Source: an uncultured Paracoccaceae bacterium
Lineage (GTDB): Bacteria > Pseudomonadota > Alphaproteobacteria > Rhodobacterales > Rhodobacteraceae
NCBI GenBank assembly: GCA_937924905.1
Contig: CALDUK010000003.1
Span: 1-64,000, forward strand
Direction of reading: 5' to 3'
Length of the DNA: 64,000 nt
Shown here piece by piece: positions 17,643 through 29,161 of the stretch (the stretch's first letter is position 1; every line of letters begins with the position of its first letter). The notes under the pieces were generated by a model that was not told where the DNA came from, did not search any database, and worked only from the letters and a program-made list of their open reading frames with translations. Position numbers and translations under genes: made by a program.

Positions 17643-18836
17643 ATGAACATCCATGAATATCAGGCGAAAGGCTTGCTGCGCGATGCCGGGGCCCCGGTGT
17701 CGGACGGGCGTGTCGTTTTGCGCGCCGAAGAAGCCAAGACTGCAGCAGGCGCGATGGATGGCCCGATCTGGGTTGTGAAAGCGCAAATTCACGCGGGCGG
17801 GCGCGGCAAAGGATCGTTCAAGGAAACTGATGCAGGCGACAAAGGTGGCGTGCGCCTGACGAAATCGGTCGCGGAAGCCGCAGAAGAAGCACGGCGCATG
17901 CTGGGCCGCACTTTGGTGACCAAACAGACCGGCCCGGCCGGCAAGCAGGTCAACCGCATCTACATCGAAGACGGCAGCGGCATCGACCGCGAGATGTATC
18001 TGGCCCTTCTGGTCGACCGGGTCACAAGCCGCGTGTCTTTCGTCGCGTCGACCGAAGGCGGTATGGATATTGAAGAGGTGGCCGAAGAAACGCCGGAAAA
18101 GATTCTGTCGTTCAGCGTTGATCCTGCCACCGGCTATCAGGCGTATCACGGGCGCCGGATCGCCTTTGCGCTGGAACTGCAAGGCGCCCAGGTCAAGCAA
18201 TGCGTCAAACTGATGGGCCAGCTTTACGAATTGTTTGTGTCGAAAGACATGGAGATGCTGGAGATCAATCCGCTGATCGTCACCGATGGCGGTGATCTGA
18301 AATGTCTGGATGCGAAGATGGGGTTCGATTCAAACGCGCTTTATCGCCATCCCGACATCATGGAGCTGCGGGACACCACGGAAGAAGACCCGAAAGAGCT
18401 GGAAGCATCGAAATATGACCTGAACTACATCGCCTTGGACGGTGAGATCGGGTGCATGGTGAACGGCGCGGGTCTGGCTATGGCGACGATGGACATCATC
18501 AAGCTGTACGGGGCCGAGCCTGCCAACTTTTTGGATGTGGGCGGCGGTGCCACCAAGGAAAAGGTGACCGAAGCGTTCAAGATTATCACCAGCGACCCGC
18601 AGGTGAAGGGTATTCTGGTGAATATCTTCGGCGGCATTATGCGGTGCGACGTGATTGCCGAAGGCGTGGTTGCCGCTGTGAAAGAGGTTGGTCTGAAAGT
18701 GCCTTTGGTCGTACGCCTGGAAGGCACGAATGTGGAAGATGGCAAGAAGATCATCAATGAAAGCGATGTCGATGTTATCGCGGCCGATGACCTGAAAGAC
18801 GGTGCCGAAAAGATCGTGAAAGCGGTGAAAGGATGA
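17643..18836 (+). CDS. sucC: Succinyl-CoA synthetase, beta subunit
   Basis: With SucD it converts succinyl-CoA to succinate with substrate-level phosphorylation. The product is 397 residues, standard for the ADP/GDP-forming beta subunit. The N-terminus [20 protein letters not shown] and the ATP-grasp region are intact: [14 protein letters not shown] and [14 protein letters not shown] with the metal-binding Glu/Asn. The C-terminal [18 protein letters not shown] is the power-helix region. The ATG follows AGGAG. The gene ends in an ATGA overlap with a lipoprotein gene, which in turn precedes sucD, an unusual interruption. Confidence 0.97.
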   Translation: MNIHEYQAKGLLRDAGAPVSDGRVVLRAEEAKTAAGAMDGPIWVVKAQIHAGGRGKGSFKETDAGDKGGVRLTKSVAEAAEEARRMLGRTLVTKQTGPAGKQVNRIYIEDGSGIDREMYLALLVDRVTSRVSFVASTEGGMDIEEVAEETPEKILSFSVDPATGYQAYHGRRIAFALELQGAQVKQCVKLMGQLYELFVSKDMEMLEINPLIVTDGGDLKCLDAKMGFDSNALYRHPDIMELRDTTEEDPKELEASKYDLNYIALDGEIGCMVNGAGLAMATMDIIKLYGAEPANFLDVGGGATKEKVTEAFKIITSDPQVKGILVNIFGGIMRCDVIAEGVVAAVKEVGLKVPLVVRLEGTNVEDGKKIINESDVDVIAADDLKDGAEKIVKAVKG

Positions 18837-19348
18837 AACCGCTTCTTTCCGTACTGGCCTTCCTGGCCCTGACGGCTTGCGGCGGTGGCATTGGCGTCAA
18901 CATGGACACCGCACGCGATCTGGCCGCGCGCAACGGCGAGGTTGTTCCCCGCGTTGAAACCAAGACCGCGATCCGGGCGTTTGACAAATATTGCGCGCAG
19001 CATGCTGGCAATGTCGGGCGCACTGTCGCGGCGTTAAAGCAAGATGGCTACAAGCTGCTGATCACATCCGAACGTGACCGCATGTTCGGCTATGTGCACC
19101 CAAGCCGCCCGTTTGTTTCGGTGATTGATGATCGGATTCAGCCGGGCTGTATGGTGATGGTGCAGCGCGACCGAAACGTAGGCAGCGCTTTTGACCGCTT
19201 TGTAAACGCAAAGCACCGCGATGCGGTTGACGCCGGATTCAGCCCCGGCCTGGACCGCACCTGGATTGTCACGGGCGGTTCGCGCGACCGCATCTATTCC
19301 CGCAGCTTGGACGGCACTGAAGAAGTGCTGTTGCTCTTTATCCGTTAG
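18833..19348 (+). CDS. Putative lipoprotein between sucC and sucD
   Basis: The product is 171 residues with a lipoprotein signal ([19 protein letters not shown], acylated Cys at about 16). The remainder has no motif I recognise. Two cysteines (about 44 and 94 in FDKYCAQH and IQPGCMVM) may pair. The basic stretch [20 protein letters not shown] is predicted soluble. Its ATG overlaps the sucC stop (ATGA) and it ends 12 bp before sucD, so it is surely cotranscribed. A periplasmic or membrane-anchored protein has no obvious place in succinyl-CoA synthetase; the linkage may only reflect shared expression. Confidence 0.82.
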   Translation: MKPLLSVLAFLALTACGGGIGVNMDTARDLAARNGEVVPRVETKTAIRAFDKYCAQHAGNVGRTVAALKQDGYKLLITSERDRMFGYVHPSRPFVSVIDDRIQPGCMVMVQRDRNVGSAFDRFVNAKHRDAVDAGFSPGLDRTWIVTGGSRDRIYSRSLDGTEEVLLLFIR

Positions 19349-19360
19349 AAAGGCCCTTTC

Positions 19361-20242
19361 ATGTCCGTTCTTATCGACAAAAACACCAAGGTCATCTGCC
19401 AGGGTCTTACCGGCAGCCAAGGGACCTTTCACAGCGAACAGGCTATCGAATATGGCACGCAAATGGTGGGCGGTGTCACGCCCGGCAAAGGCGGTCAGAC
19501 GCATCTTGATTTGCCTGTTTTCAATTCCTGCCACGAGGCGGTTGCGAAAACCGGCGCGAATGCCAGCGTGATCTATGTGCCGCCGCCGTTTGCTGCAGAT
19601 TCCATTCTGGAAGCGTTGGATGCCGAAATTCCCGTGATTGTCGCGATTACCGAAGGCATTCCGGTCATGGACATGATGCGCGTAAAGCGAGCATTGATGG
19701 ACACTGACAGTATTCTGATCGGCCCGAATTGCCCCGGCGTGATTACGCCCGGTGAATGCAAGATCGGGATCATGCCAGGGCATATCCACCGCAAAGGTTC
19801 GGTGGGCGTTGTGTCGCGATCTGGCACGCTGACCTATGAGGCTGTGAAGCAGACCAGCGATGTTGGTCTGGGCCAGTCGACCTGTGTGGGCATTGGCGGC
19901 GACCCGATCAAGGGGACCGAACATATCGACGTGCTGGAATGGTTCCTGGCCGACGATGAAACCCAGTCGATCATCATGATCGGCGAAATTGGCGGCAGCG
20001 CCGAAGAAGAAGCCGCGCAATTCCTGAAGGACGAGGCCAAGAAGGGCCGATCCAAACCTTGCGCCGGGTTCATTGCCGGGCGTACGGCACCTCCGGGTCG
20101 TCGCATGGGCCATGCGGGCGCGATTGTGGCCGGTGGCAAAGGTGGCGCCGACGACAAGATCGAAGCGATGCGATCAGCCGGCATTGTGGTGGCCGACAGC
20201 CCGGCCGGGCTGGGCGAAGCGATGCTGGAGGCGATTGGATAG
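19361..20242 (+). CDS. sucD: Succinyl-CoA synthetase, alpha subunit
   Basis: The product is 293 residues. [24 protein letters not shown]-type CoA-binding N-terminus and the covalent phosphohistidine region [20 protein letters not shown] (His about 249) are both present. [14 protein letters not shown] and [10 protein letters not shown] are typical of the subunit. The ATG at 19361 follows AGAAAGGCCC. It lies 69 bp before sucA, so the order sucC-lipoprotein-sucD-sucA-sucB-orf-lpd reads as one operon on the plus strand. This is a confident core-metabolism assignment. Confidence 0.97.
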   Translation: MSVLIDKNTKVICQGLTGSQGTFHSEQAIEYGTQMVGGVTPGKGGQTHLDLPVFNSCHEAVAKTGANASVIYVPPPFAADSILEALDAEIPVIVAITEGIPVMDMMRVKRALMDTDSILIGPNCPGVITPGECKIGIMPGHIHRKGSVGVVSRSGTLTYEAVKQTSDVGLGQSTCVGIGGDPIKGTEHIDVLEWFLADDETQSIIMIGEIGGSAEEEAAQFLKDEAKKGRSKPCAGFIAGRTAPPGRRMGHAGAIVAGGKGGADDKIEAMRSAGIVVADSPAGLGEAMLEAIG

Positions 20243-20311
20243 CCCTTTGAGCCAGGTGTCCTTTGTGTGTCGCCCGGCGGGCAAACCTCGCCTTACATAG
20301 GAACGATTGAA

Positions 20312-23275
20312 ATGACCGACCAATCCCCGAACGATATCTTCAAGGCCTCGTCTTTCCTGCAAGGGCACAATGCCGAATATATCGAACAGCTTTATGCGCG
20401 TTATGCGAACGATCCGAATGCGGTTGACGAAGCCTGGCAACAGTTCTTCCGCGAGCTGGGTGACGCAGATGTGGATGCCAAGCGCGAAGCTGCCGGGCCA
20501 TCCTGGGCCCGGGCCGATTGGCCGCCCGCGCCGACGGATGAATTGACCGCGGCATTGGATGGGCAGTGGGGCGATTTGGGCCCGCAGGCGGCGGAAACCG
20601 CTGCGGTAAAACTAAAAGACACAGCAGCGGCCAAAGGTGTCGAGGTCAGTGACGAGGCGATCAAACGCGCCGTGCTGGACAGCATTCGCGCGTTGATGAT
20701 CATTCGGGCCTATCGCATCCGGGGCCATCTGGTGGCCGATCTTGACCCGCTGGGCATGACCGACCAGACGCCCCACCCTGAGCTTGACCCGCAGTCCTAT
20801 GGTTTCACCGAGGCTGATATGGACCGGCCGATTTTCATTGATAACGTGCTGGGGCTGCCGATGGCCTCAATGCGGGAAATCCTGGCGATCGTGCAGCGGA
20901 CCTATTGCGGTACATTCGCGCTGCAATACATGCATATTTCGAACCCCGAGGAAGCGTCCTGGCTGAAAGAGCGGATCGAAGGGTACGGCAAAGAAATCGG
21001 GTTTACCCGCGAAGGTCGCAAGGCCATTCTGAACAAGCTGGTCGAAGCCGAGGGCTTTGAGAAGTTCTTGCACGTCAAATATACCGGCACCAAGCGGTTT
21101 GGTCTGGACGGCGGCGAAAGCCTGATCCCTGCGATGGAACAGATCATCAAGCGCGGTGGCGCATTGGGTGTACAGGACATCATCGTTGGCATGCCGCACC
21201 GGGGCCGTCTGAGTGTTTTGGCGAATGTGATGGGCAAACCTTACCGCGCGATTTTCAACGAATTTCAGGGCGGCAGTTTCAAACCCGAAGATGTCGATGG
21301 CTCGGGCGATGTGAAATATCATCTGGGCGCGTCGTCAGACCGTGAATTTGACGGCAATTCGGTGCATCTGTCGCTGACCGCAAACCCGTCGCACCTGGAA
21401 GCTGTGAACCCCGTCGTTCTGGGGAAAGCGCGTGCGAAACAGGATCAGCTGAAAGACGAAAGCCGGACACAGGTTCTGTCAATCCTGCTGCACGGCGATG
21501 CGGCTTTTGCCGGTCAGGGCGTTGTGGCTGAATGTTTCGGCCTGTCGGGTCTGAAAGGTCACAAGACGGGTGGGACAATCCATATCGTTGTGAACAACCA
21601 AATCGGGTTTACGACAGCGCCGCATTTCAGCCGGTCATCGCCCTATCCGACGGATATTGCTTTGATGGTGGAAGCACCGATTTTCCATGTGAACGGCGAT
21701 GATCCCGAAGCTGTCGTGCATGCGGCCAAAGTTGCAACCGAGTTTCGCCAGAAGTTTCAGAAAGACGTCGTGATCGACATCTTCTGCTATCGCCGCTTTG
21801 GACATAACGAAGGCGACGAGCCGATGTTCACCAACCCGGTGATGTATAAGAAGATCAAGGGTCACAAGACGACGCTGTCTTTGTATACTGACCGCTTGGT
21901 GCAGGATGGCCTTATTCCGGAAGGTGAAATCGAGGATTTGAAGGCTGGCTTTCAGTCTTTCCTGAACGAAGAGTTTGAAGCCGGTAAAGCCTATAAACCC
22001 AACAAGGCCGATTGGCTTGATGGCCGTTGGAGCCATCTCGACCAAGAAAGCGAAAGCTATCAGCGCGGCCAGACTGCCATCGAGAAGACGACGCTCGCAG
22101 AAATTGGCGATGCGCTGACACGGGTGCCCGAGGGTTTCACCATTCACCGCACGGTCGAGCGTTTGCTGGAAGCGAAGCGCAAAATGTTCAAAGAGAGCAA
22201 AGGCTTTGACTGGTCAACCGCCGAAGCTTTGGCCTTTGGGTCACTTTTGCTGGAAGGCTATCCTGTACGGCTGGCCGGGCAGGATTCGACGCGTGGCACG
22301 TTCAGCCAGCGCCATTCAGCCTTGATCAACCAGGACACCGAAGAACGGTTCAAGCCCCTGAACCATATCCGCGAAGGTCAGTCGCGGTATGAAGTGATCG
22401 ATTCCATGTTGTCGGAATACGCAGTCTGCGGGTTCGAATATGGCTATTCACTGGCGGAACCGAACGCATTGGTTCTGTGGGAAGCGCAGTTTGGTGATTT
22501 TGCCAATGGCGCTCAGATCATGTTTGATCAGTTCATTTCATCGGGCGAACGCAAATGGCTGCGGATGAGCGGTTTGGTTATGCTTTTACCCCACGGGTTC
22601 GAAGGCCAGGGGCCCGAACATTCCAGTGCGCGGCTTGAGCGTTTCTTGCAGATGTGCGCCGAAGACAATTGGATTGTCGCCAATTGCACGACACCTGCCA
22701 ATTATTTCCACATTCTGCGCCGGCAATTGCACCGATCTTACCGCAAACCATTGGTGATGATGACGCCGAAATCGCTGTTGCGCCACAAGCTGGCCACCAG
22801 CGAGATGCAGGATTTTCTAACCGGTTCAAGCTTTCACCGTGTTTTGTGGGATGATGCCGAAAAAGGGCAATCGGACACCAAGCTAAAAACGGACGACAAG
22901 ATCAAGCGCGTCGTGATGTGTTCTGGCAAAGTTTACTATGACCTTTTGGAAGAACGCGATGCGCGCGGCATTGACGATATTTATCTTTTGCGGGTCGAAC
23001 AGTTCTATCCGTTCCCGGCCCAGGCGATGGTGAAGGAACTGAAACGCTTCTCGAACGCTGACTATGTCTGGTGCCAGGAAGAGCCCAAGAACCAGGGCGG
23101 CTGGACATTTATGGAACCCAATATCGAATGGGTGCTGTCGCGGATTAACGCGAAACACACACGCCCTGCCTATGCCGGACGCGCGGCAAGCGCGTCGCCC
23201 GCAACGGGTCTGGCTTCGGCCCACAAGGCACAACAACAAGCGCTGGTTGACGACGCGCTGACGCTGAAAGGATAA
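20312..23275 (+). CDS. sucA: 2-oxoglutarate dehydrogenase E1 component
   Basis: The thiamine-diphosphate decarboxylase of the 2-oxoglutarate dehydrogenase complex, 987 residues from ATG 20312 (preceded by AGGAACG). A GTG further upstream at 20267 would add 15 residues without family support. The N-terminal segment ([20 protein letters not shown]) binds E2. [20 protein letters not shown] begins the thiamine domain, with [12 protein letters not shown] close by. [20 protein letters not shown] and [20 protein letters not shown] are the signatures of the pyrimidine-domain half. The gene sits 4 bp before sucB. Confidence 0.97.
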   Translation: MTDQSPNDIFKASSFLQGHNAEYIEQLYARYANDPNAVDEAWQQFFRELGDADVDAKREAAGPSWARADWPPAPTDELTAALDGQWGDLGPQAAETAAVKLKDTAAAKGVEVSDEAIKRAVLDSIRALMIIRAYRIRGHLVADLDPLGMTDQTPHPELDPQSYGFTEADMDRPIFIDNVLGLPMASMREILAIVQRTYCGTFALQYMHISNPEEASWLKERIEGYGKEIGFTREGRKAILNKLVEAEGFEKFLHVKYTGTKRFGLDGGESLIPAMEQIIKRGGALGVQDIIVGMPHRGRLSVLANVMGKPYRAIFNEFQGGSFKPEDVDGSGDVKYHLGASSDREFDGNSVHLSLTANPSHLEAVNPVVLGKARAKQDQLKDESRTQVLSILLHGDAAFAGQGVVAECFGLSGLKGHKTGGTIHIVVNNQIGFTTAPHFSRSSPYPTDIALMVEAPIFHVNGDDPEAVVHAAKVATEFRQKFQKDVVIDIFCYRRFGHNEGDEPMFTNPVMYKKIKGHKTTLSLYTDRLVQDGLIPEGEIEDLKAGFQSFLNEEFEAGKAYKPNKADWLDGRWSHLDQESESYQRGQTAIEKTTLAEIGDALTRVPEGFTIHRTVERLLEAKRKMFKESKGFDWSTAEALAFGSLLLEGYPVRLAGQDSTRGTFSQRHSALINQDTEERFKPLNHIREGQSRYEVIDSMLSEYAVCGFEYGYSLAEPNALVLWEAQFGDFANGAQIMFDQFISSGERKWLRMSGLVMLLPHGFEGQGPEHSSARLERFLQMCAEDNWIVANCTTPANYFHILRRQLHRSYRKPLVMMTPKSLLRHKLATSEMQDFLTGSSFHRVLWDDAEKGQSDTKLKTDDKIKRVVMCSGKVYYDLLEERDARGIDDIYLLRVEQFYPFPAQAMVKELKRFSNADYVWCQEEPKNQGGWTFMEPNIEWVLSRINAKHTRPAYAGRAASASPATGLASAHKAQQQALVDDALTLKG

Positions 23276-23279
23276 TCGA

Positions 23280-24788
23280 ATGGCCACTGAAATCAGGGTC
23301 CCGACGCTGGGGGAAAGCGTCACCGAAGCGACCGTTGCCACTTGGTTCAAAAAGCCCGGTGACAGTGTCGCCGTGGATGAAATGCTGTGCGAGCTTGAGA
23401 CCGACAAAGTCACAGTAGAAGTGCCTTCGCCCAGCGCAGGCAAACTGACGGAAATTGTGGCGGACGAAGGCGACACAGTGGGTGTCGACGCTTTGCTGGC
23501 AACGCTGGAAGAAGGCGCGGCGGGCGAAACATCGGCGAAAGCCGCGACCCCCGAACCGGAGGCGCCCAAATCGAACGGGACCGCGCCATCGGGGAAAACA
23601 CTGGACGTCATGGTCCCGACACTTGGCGAAAGCGTGGCGGAAGCAACAGTGTCCGATTGGTTCAAAGCCCCGGGCGACGCCGTCGCCGCGGATGAGATTT
23701 TGTGTGAGCTGGAAACTGACAAGGTGTCGGTCGAGGTGCCTGCCCCTGCAGCGGGTGTTTTGTCGGAAATCGTGGCCGCCGCTGGCACGACCGTTGAAGC
23801 AGGCGGCAAGCTGGCCGTTTTGGCACCATCGGGAAGCACGCCTACGGCAGCACCCAAGGCTGCGGCCCCGACGGCTGCGCCCACACCAACGGGCAAAGAC
23901 GTCGAAGACGCCCCATCGGCCAAGAAGTTGATGGCCGAAAACAACCTGTCGCGCGATCAGGTTGCCGGTTCTGGCAAAGACGGCCGCGTGATGAAGGAAG
24001 ACGTGCAAAAAGCACTGACCTCGCCCACGCCAGCCGCCGAAGCCCCTGCCCCGGCTGTGCCCCGCGCGCCTGTGGCGGCCGAAGATGCAGGGCGCGAGGA
24101 ACGGGTGAAAATGACCCGCCTTCGCCAGACCATCGCGCGCCGCCTTAAGGACGCGCAGAACACCGCCGCGATGCTGACGACCTATAACGAGGTCGACATG
24201 AGCGCGGTCATGGGACTGCGCAAGGAATACAAGGAACTGTTCGAGAAAAAGCATGGCGTGAAGCTGGGCTTTATGTCGTTCTTCACCAAAGCCTGCTGTC
24301 ATGCGCTGAAAGAAGTGCCCGAGGTGAATGCCGAAGTCGACGGCACGGATGTGGTGTATAAGAACTTTGTCCATATGGGCATCGCGGTTGGGACACCGAC
24401 CGGCTTGGTGGTGCCTGTTGTGCGCGACGCAGACCAAATGGGCTTTGCGGCGATTGAAAAAAAGATAAACGAACTGGGCGCGCGGGCGCGCGACGGCAAG
24501 CTTTCGATGGCCGAAATGCAGGGCGGCACATTCACGATCTCGAACGGTGGGGTTTATGGTTCGCTTATGTCGTCACCCATTCTGAACCCACCGCAATCCG
24601 GCATTTTGGGGATGCACAAAATCGAACAACGCCCCGTTGTCGTCGGCGGCGAGATTGTGATCCGCCCAATGATGTACCTGGCGTTGTCCTATGACCACCG
24701 GGTTGTGGATGGAAAAGGGGCGGTGACGTTTCTGGTGCGTGTGAAAGACGCATTGGAAGACCCGCGGCGGTTGTTGATGGATTTGTAA
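23280..24788 (+). CDS. sucB: Dihydrolipoyl succinyltransferase (E2) with two lipoyl domains
   Basis: The product is 502 residues and forms the core of the 2-oxoglutarate dehydrogenase complex. It carries two lipoyl domains (about 3-78 and 104-180), each with the lipoylation motif ELETDKV. Two Ala/Pro-rich linkers, an E1/E3-binding peripheral domain (about 215-250, [20 protein letters not shown]) and the catalytic domain (about 270-500) follow. The catalytic His-Asp pair is in [12 protein letters not shown] near the C-terminus. Most enterobacterial SucB has one lipoyl domain, but two occur in alphaproteobacteria. The repeat between the two halves is visible at DNA level. The gene ends directly before the next start codon. 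Confidence 0.95.
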   Translation: MATEIRVPTLGESVTEATVATWFKKPGDSVAVDEMLCELETDKVTVEVPSPSAGKLTEIVADEGDTVGVDALLATLEEGAAGETSAKAATPEPEAPKSNGTAPSGKTLDVMVPTLGESVAEATVSDWFKAPGDAVAADEILCELETDKVSVEVPAPAAGVLSEIVAAAGTTVEAGGKLAVLAPSGSTPTAAPKAAAPTAAPTPTGKDVEDAPSAKKLMAENNLSRDQVAGSGKDGRVMKEDVQKALTSPTPAAEAPAPAVPRAPVAAEDAGREERVKMTRLRQTIARRLKDAQNTAAMLTTYNEVDMSAVMGLRKEYKELFEKKHGVKLGFMSFFTKACCHALKEVPEVNAEVDGTDVVYKNFVHMGIAVGTPTGLVVPVVRDADQMGFAAIEKKINELGARARDGKLSMAEMQGGTFTISNGGVYGSLMSSPILNPPQSGILGMHKIEQRPVVVGGEIVIRPMMYLALSYDHRVVDGKGAVTFLVRVKDALEDPRRLLMDL

Positions 24789-25289
24789 GTGTCCGTGGAA
24801 CCGCATCCAAACACAGAAATTCCAACGGCCTATGATGTTGAAAGGGGCGACTTCGGCAAGATCCGTCTCTACTACGGTCTGCGCGCGGTCTTGTTCTTGG
24901 CATGTATGGTCGTTTGCGGATCTGCTTTGACGGCCAATGATCTTCTCTCAGACCCGACGCGCGGGATGCTTTCTGGACTGGTCCTGTTTTTCGGTTTGTT
25001 TGTCGCTCTGAAGTACTCAAAGCCACTCATTGGTTACGCATTCGGAATATCACCGTTCCGAATCCCGATCTCAGTTTGGCATGGGTTGAGTGTCATAATG
25101 GCGCTCGCATATGCAGCGGACGGCTGGAACTACATCGACAAAAGTGTCGCCTATCCTGTTCTTGGCATCGCGGGGCTACTCTTCTTTGGCATTCCTTGTT
25201 CAATTGCGATGAAACTCCTGCTTAAACCTGCCTCGGGCGGTGCAATGATCCAAATGGCGCGAGAAAGCACAGCGATGAACAGAACGTAG
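24789..25289 (+). CDS. Integral membrane protein of unknown function
   Basis: The product has 166 residues with about four hydrophobic helices (near 31-50, 60-80, 95-112 and 119-140). It starts with GTG immediately after the sucB stop, so translation is probably coupled. No family motif is recognised. Base composition is visibly lower in GC than the flanking suc genes, with more ATT, TCA and AAG codons, hinting that it joined the operon later. It lies between sucB and lpd and is absent from the standard order of that operon in my memory. A membrane role inside an otherwise soluble-enzyme operon is unexplained. Confidence 0.75.
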   Translation: MSVEPHPNTEIPTAYDVERGDFGKIRLYYGLRAVLFLACMVVCGSALTANDLLSDPTRGMLSGLVLFFGLFVALKYSKPLIGYAFGISPFRIPISVWHGLSVIMALAYAADGWNYIDKSVAYPVLGIAGLLFFGIPCSIAMKLLLKPASGGAMIQMARESTAMNRT

Positions 25290-25385
25290 GGTGCGCATTC
25301 ATTACGCACTGTGATCTGTGGCCACCGACAGTGCACCGACGCAATATCGACGTGAACCCCACGTCGCACAAAAAGGAAAGACCAC

Positions 25386-26774
25386 ATGGCGAGCTATGAC
25401 GTCATCATCATCGGCAGCGGCCCCGGCGGCTATGTCTGCGCTATTCGTTGCGCGCAACTGGGCTTGAAAACGGCTTGTGTTGAAGGGCGCGAAACCCTGG
25501 GTGGAACCTGCCTGAATGTGGGGTGCATTCCGTCAAAGGCGCTTTTGCACGCGACCGAGATGGTGCATGAGACCGAAGAGAACTTTGGCAAGATGGGCAT
25601 TGGCGTCGCAAAGCCCAAAATCGATTGGAAACAAATGCTTGCCTATAAGGGCGAGACGATTGAGACCAACACCAAAGGCATTGAGTTTCTTTTCAAGAAG
25701 AACAAGGTCGACTGGCTGAAAGGCTGGGGCAGCATCCCCGCGCCGGGCAAGGTCAAGGTCGGTGACGACCTGCACGAGGCAAAGCATATCGTGATCGCAA
25801 GCGGGTCCGAGCCGTCTTCGCTGCCGGGGGTCGAGGTAGATGAAAAGGTTGTCGTCACTTCGACCGGTGCTTTAAAGTTGGGTAAAATCCCAAAGAAAAT
25901 GGTTGTGATCGGCGCGGGCGTCATCGGGCTGGAATTGGGCAGCGTGTACAGCCGTCTGGGCGCGGACGTGACCGTGGTTGAGTATCTTGACGTGGTCACC
26001 CCGGGCATGGATGGCGAGGTTCAGAAGACATTCCAGCGTATCCTTAAAAAGCAAGGCCTTAGCTTTGTTATGGGCGCGGCTGTGCAAAAGACCGAAGCGA
26101 CAAAGACGAAGGCGAAGGTCACGTACAAGCTTCGGAAAGATGACAGCGAACATGTACTGGACGCCGATTGCGTTCTGGTCGCAACCGGGCGGAAACCGTT
26201 TACCGATGGGCTGGGGCTGGACGCTTTGGGCGTTGCCCTGACAGACCGCGGTCAGGTGCAAACGGATGCGCATTGGCAAACAACGGTGAAAGGCATCTAT
26301 GCGATTGGGGATGCGATTGCGGGGCCGATGCTGGCGCATAAGGCCGAAGACGAAGGCATGGCGGTTGCCGAGACCCTCGCGGGTCAGGCAGGCCATGTGA
26401 ACTATGACGTGATTCCAGGCGTGATCTATACCCATCCCGAGGTTGCGAATGTGGGCCTGACGGAAGAACAGTTGAAAGACCAAAATCGCGCCTACAAGGT
26501 TGGTAAATTCAGCTTTATGGGCAACGGGCGCGCGAAAGCGAACCATGCTGCCGATGGTTTTGTGAAAATCCTGGCCGACAAAGACACCGACCGTATTCTG
26601 GGCGCGCATATCATTGGCCCGATGGCGGGGGATCTGATCCACGAGATTTGCGTCGCGATGGAATTTGGCGCGGCTGCCGAAGATCTGGCGCGGACATGCC
26701 ATGCGCATCCGACCTATTCCGAAGCTGTGCGCGAAGCCGCCCTGGCCTGCGGGGACGGTGCGATACACAGCTGA
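25386..26774 (+). CDS. lpd: Dihydrolipoamide dehydrogenase (E3)
   Basis: The product has 462 residues, normal for E3. The FAD-binding motif is [17 protein letters not shown]. The redox disulfide is in [18 protein letters not shown]. The second nucleotide-binding motif is [20 protein letters not shown], and the C-terminal dimer-interface His-Glu is in [14 protein letters not shown]. It reoxidises the lipoyl arms of SucB and probably also of pyruvate dehydrogenase and other complexes. The ATG follows AAAGGAAAGACC. An oddity is the preceding membrane-protein gene between it and sucB. Confidence 0.97.
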   Translation: MASYDVIIIGSGPGGYVCAIRCAQLGLKTACVEGRETLGGTCLNVGCIPSKALLHATEMVHETEENFGKMGIGVAKPKIDWKQMLAYKGETIETNTKGIEFLFKKNKVDWLKGWGSIPAPGKVKVGDDLHEAKHIVIASGSEPSSLPGVEVDEKVVVTSTGALKLGKIPKKMVVIGAGVIGLELGSVYSRLGADVTVVEYLDVVTPGMDGEVQKTFQRILKKQGLSFVMGAAVQKTEATKTKAKVTYKLRKDDSEHVLDADCVLVATGRKPFTDGLGLDALGVALTDRGQVQTDAHWQTTVKGIYAIGDAIAGPMLAHKAEDEGMAVAETLAGQAGHVNYDVIPGVIYTHPEVANVGLTEEQLKDQNRAYKVGKFSFMGNGRAKANHAADGFVKILADKDTDRILGAHIIGPMAGDLIHEICVAMEFGAAAEDLARTCHAHPTYSEAVREAALACGDGAIHS

Positions 26775-26853
26775 CGCGGTCGTCTGCAAGTTTCCCTTTT
26801 ACGGACGCTTTCGTCTCGCCTACCCTGAGTACAAATCAGGGAGGTTCCAACAC

Positions 26854-28488
26854 ATGCGTATTTTGTCGGTTATTGCTATCTGTGGCGCGCTGATGCCCTT
26901 TGCGGCCAGTGCCGAGCCTACAGGGCTTGTGTTGTCCAATGAAGATTACAACACGCTTCGGGATGTGCGCCGCGGTGATCGCATGTCGCGCGCGGTCAAG
27001 CCGTTGCAAGATGCGGGCTATGAACTGACCGGCTTTCTTGAAGCGGGCTATGACGACATGCAGGCCGAGTTGGCCAATTTTGCACAGCGCGCCGCCGAAG
27101 CCGAAGCGCTGTTGGTGGTTTTAAGCGGACGTTTCCTGCAAACGCCGACAGAAACGTTCTTTATGCCGATTGATGGTGAGGCCGGGCCTTTGGTGTCATT
27201 GCCCGCGCAGTCACTGCCGCTTTCGACAGTACTGGCAATTTTGTCGACAAAGCCGGAACGCGCCGTTCTGGTTCTTTCGACGGATGGGCGCGAAGCCGAT
27301 TATGGACCAACATTGAAAAGCGGTATTGGCGAGTTGAACATCCCCGACGGCGTTACCGTTTTGCAGGCCGGCCCGCGCGTCATGCCGAATTTCGTAGCCG
27401 ATGTGCTGACCCGTCCGGGGCGGCCCTTTGTCGGGATGGCGCGTCAGAAAGGCATTGAGATTGCAGGCTATCAGGCGGACACAATGATCTTGTTGGATCA
27501 GCCGACCCCGCCACCAACCAGTTTGTCAGATCGCCTGGCGGATATCCGCGATTGGCGTGCAGCAAGCCGGGACAATTCGCTCGATGCCTATGAGAGCTAT
27601 CTTGAAACGCATCCGCAGGGCGAATTCGTGGCAATGGCCGAAAATCGGATCAAGACCTTGACCGATACGCCCGAAGCGCGCGCCGAACGGGCGGAACAAG
27701 CCTTGGATCTGAACCGGAACACGCGGCGCGAGGTTCAGCGTGACCTGTCGATCCTTGGGTTCGACCCGCGCGGTATCGATGGCATTTTCGGGCCCGGCAC
27801 ACGGGCGGCGATTTCAGCCTGGCAAACCCGGGAACGGCTAGAGGCGACAGGCTTTTTGTCTGGCGATCAAATCGCGCTGTTGGGCGAACAGGCCGAACTG
27901 CGGGCCGCGGAATTGCAGGCTGAAGCAGAAAAGCGGCGGGAAGCCCTGCGGTTGGAAGACCTGGCCTATTGGGACCAGACCGGCGCCGCTGGCGACGAGG
28001 CGGGGTTGCGGGCGTATTTGAAGAAATTTCCCGATGGCGAATATGCCGAGCTTGCAGGGGAACGTCTGGCTTTGGTTGAAGACCAAAAAATGTCCCGTGC
28101 TGAACGCGAAGACCGCGAGCTTTGGGACGAAGTCACCGCTGCGGACACCGTGGCCGCCTATCGCGTCTACATCATCCGCAAACCTGACGGCGCTTTTGTC
28201 GAAGAAGCAAGGGCGCGCATCGAACAGTTCGGGCGGAAAGACCAGTTTGCCGACGCCGCACGCGAAGAAAACGCGATGGGGCTGTCACCTCGCACCCGAC
28301 AGGTTGTCGAAGCCCGTTTGACCGGGCTTGGTCTGCGGCCCGGCAAGGTCGACGGCGTTTTTGACGATGATACGCGTCGCGCGCTGCGCCGCTATCAAAG
28401 CCAGCGCAAATTACCTGAGACTGGCTATATGTCAGACAAAGTTATGGTGCAGTTGATGGCCGATACGGTGCGCCAGATTTTTCAATAA
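26854..28488 (+). CDS. Secreted caspase-like protein (degenerate) with two peptidoglycan-binding domains
   Basis: The ATG at 26854 (GAGG nine bases upstream) gives 544 residues with a Sec signal (MRILSVIAICGALMPFAASA). Residues ~22-200 look like a caspase/peptidase C14 fold. However, the expected Ser-Gly-His-Gly reads SGRF at about 91-94, and no catalytic Cys stands after the next strand (LVLSTDGREADYG). It is therefore probably a pseudo-peptidase. Two PG_binding_1 domains follow (about 288-340, ILGFDPRGIDGIFGPGTRAA, and about 485-540, GLRPGKVDGVFDDDTRRALR), with coiled-coil/TPR-like repeats between them. It should act in the periplasm on or near the cell wall. It starts 79 bp after lpd and may be cotranscribed. 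Confidence 0.8.
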   Translation: MRILSVIAICGALMPFAASAEPTGLVLSNEDYNTLRDVRRGDRMSRAVKPLQDAGYELTGFLEAGYDDMQAELANFAQRAAEAEALLVVLSGRFLQTPTETFFMPIDGEAGPLVSLPAQSLPLSTVLAILSTKPERAVLVLSTDGREADYGPTLKSGIGELNIPDGVTVLQAGPRVMPNFVADVLTRPGRPFVGMARQKGIEIAGYQADTMILLDQPTPPPTSLSDRLADIRDWRAASRDNSLDAYESYLETHPQGEFVAMAENRIKTLTDTPEARAERAEQALDLNRNTRREVQRDLSILGFDPRGIDGIFGPGTRAAISAWQTRERLEATGFLSGDQIALLGEQAELRAAELQAEAEKRREALRLEDLAYWDQTGAAGDEAGLRAYLKKFPDGEYAELAGERLALVEDQKMSRAEREDRELWDEVTAADTVAAYRVYIIRKPDGAFVEEARARIEQFGRKDQFADAAREENAMGLSPRTRQVVEARLTGLGLRPGKVDGVFDDDTRRALRRYQSQRKLPETGYMSDKVMVQLMADTVRQIFQ

Positions 28489-28509
28489 GGGTCAGCGGGC
28501 GGCGAAGTC

Positions 28510-29061
28510 CTATCTTTTGCCGCCCATCTTCGTCAGCTGATCTTGCATCGCTGCAAGTTGCTGACGGATCTCGGCCAGTTCGACATTGTCGTCGTCGCCA
28601 TCATCATCGTCATTGGCCGACGAAGCGGTCCAGCCGTTAGCCAAATTACCGGTCATGGCCTTCATAAACGCCTCTTGCTGCGCGCGCATTGCATCGAACC
28701 CCGGCATCGCCGAGATCGGGTTTGCCATGCTTTCCATCATCTTTGACTGGCCGTCGCGCAGCATGTCAAAGCTCATGGCCAGAAACTGTGGGACAACGGA
28801 TTGTGCCTGGGTCGTATAGGATCGGACAAGGTCAGTCAGCACCTCAAGCGGCAACACGTTCTCGCCGCGGCTTTCGTGATCGGCCACGATTTGCAGCAGA
28901 TATTGCCGGGTCAGATCATCCCCGCTTTTAAGATCAATGATCTGCACTTCGCGCCCGTCACGGATAAAACCCGAAATGTCTTCCAGCGTGACATAGTCCG
29001 AGGTCTCGGTGTTATAGAGCCGTCTGCTGGCATAGCGTTTTATCAACAATGGCTTGGCCAC
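28510..29061 (-). CDS. phaR: Polyhydroxyalkanoate synthesis repressor PhaR
   Basis: The product has 183 residues. The PHB/PHA-accumulation regulator DNA-binding domain is at the N-terminus (IKRYASRRLYNTETSDYVTL), followed by the second PHB_acc domain (VLPLEVLTDLVRSYTTQAQS). The C-terminus contains an acidic stretch (NDDDDGDDDN). PhaR represses phasin and PHA genes and is released by binding PHA. A GTG start at 29061 has AAGGAG upstream. No phaC or phasin gene is in view, so the regulated genes lie elsewhere. It is convergent with the caspase-like gene and lies near hemC. Confidence 0.93.
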   Translation of the reverse strand: MAKPLLIKRYASRRLYNTETSDYVTLEDISGFIRDGREVQIIDLKSGDDLTRQYLLQIVADHESRGENVLPLEVLTDLVRSYTTQAQSVVPQFLAMSFDMLRDGQSKMMESMANPISAMPGFDAMRAQQEAFMKAMTGNLANGWTASSANDDDDGDDDNVELAEIRQQLAAMQDQLTKMGGKR

Positions 29062-29161
29062 GCCGCGTCTCCTTAATGCGGTTTCTGCGTTGCAGCTTAA
29101 GCGAAGTCAGTTTGAAATCAATGACTTTCTGCGCAGCATAGATTTGCTGCATTGCAGCATT

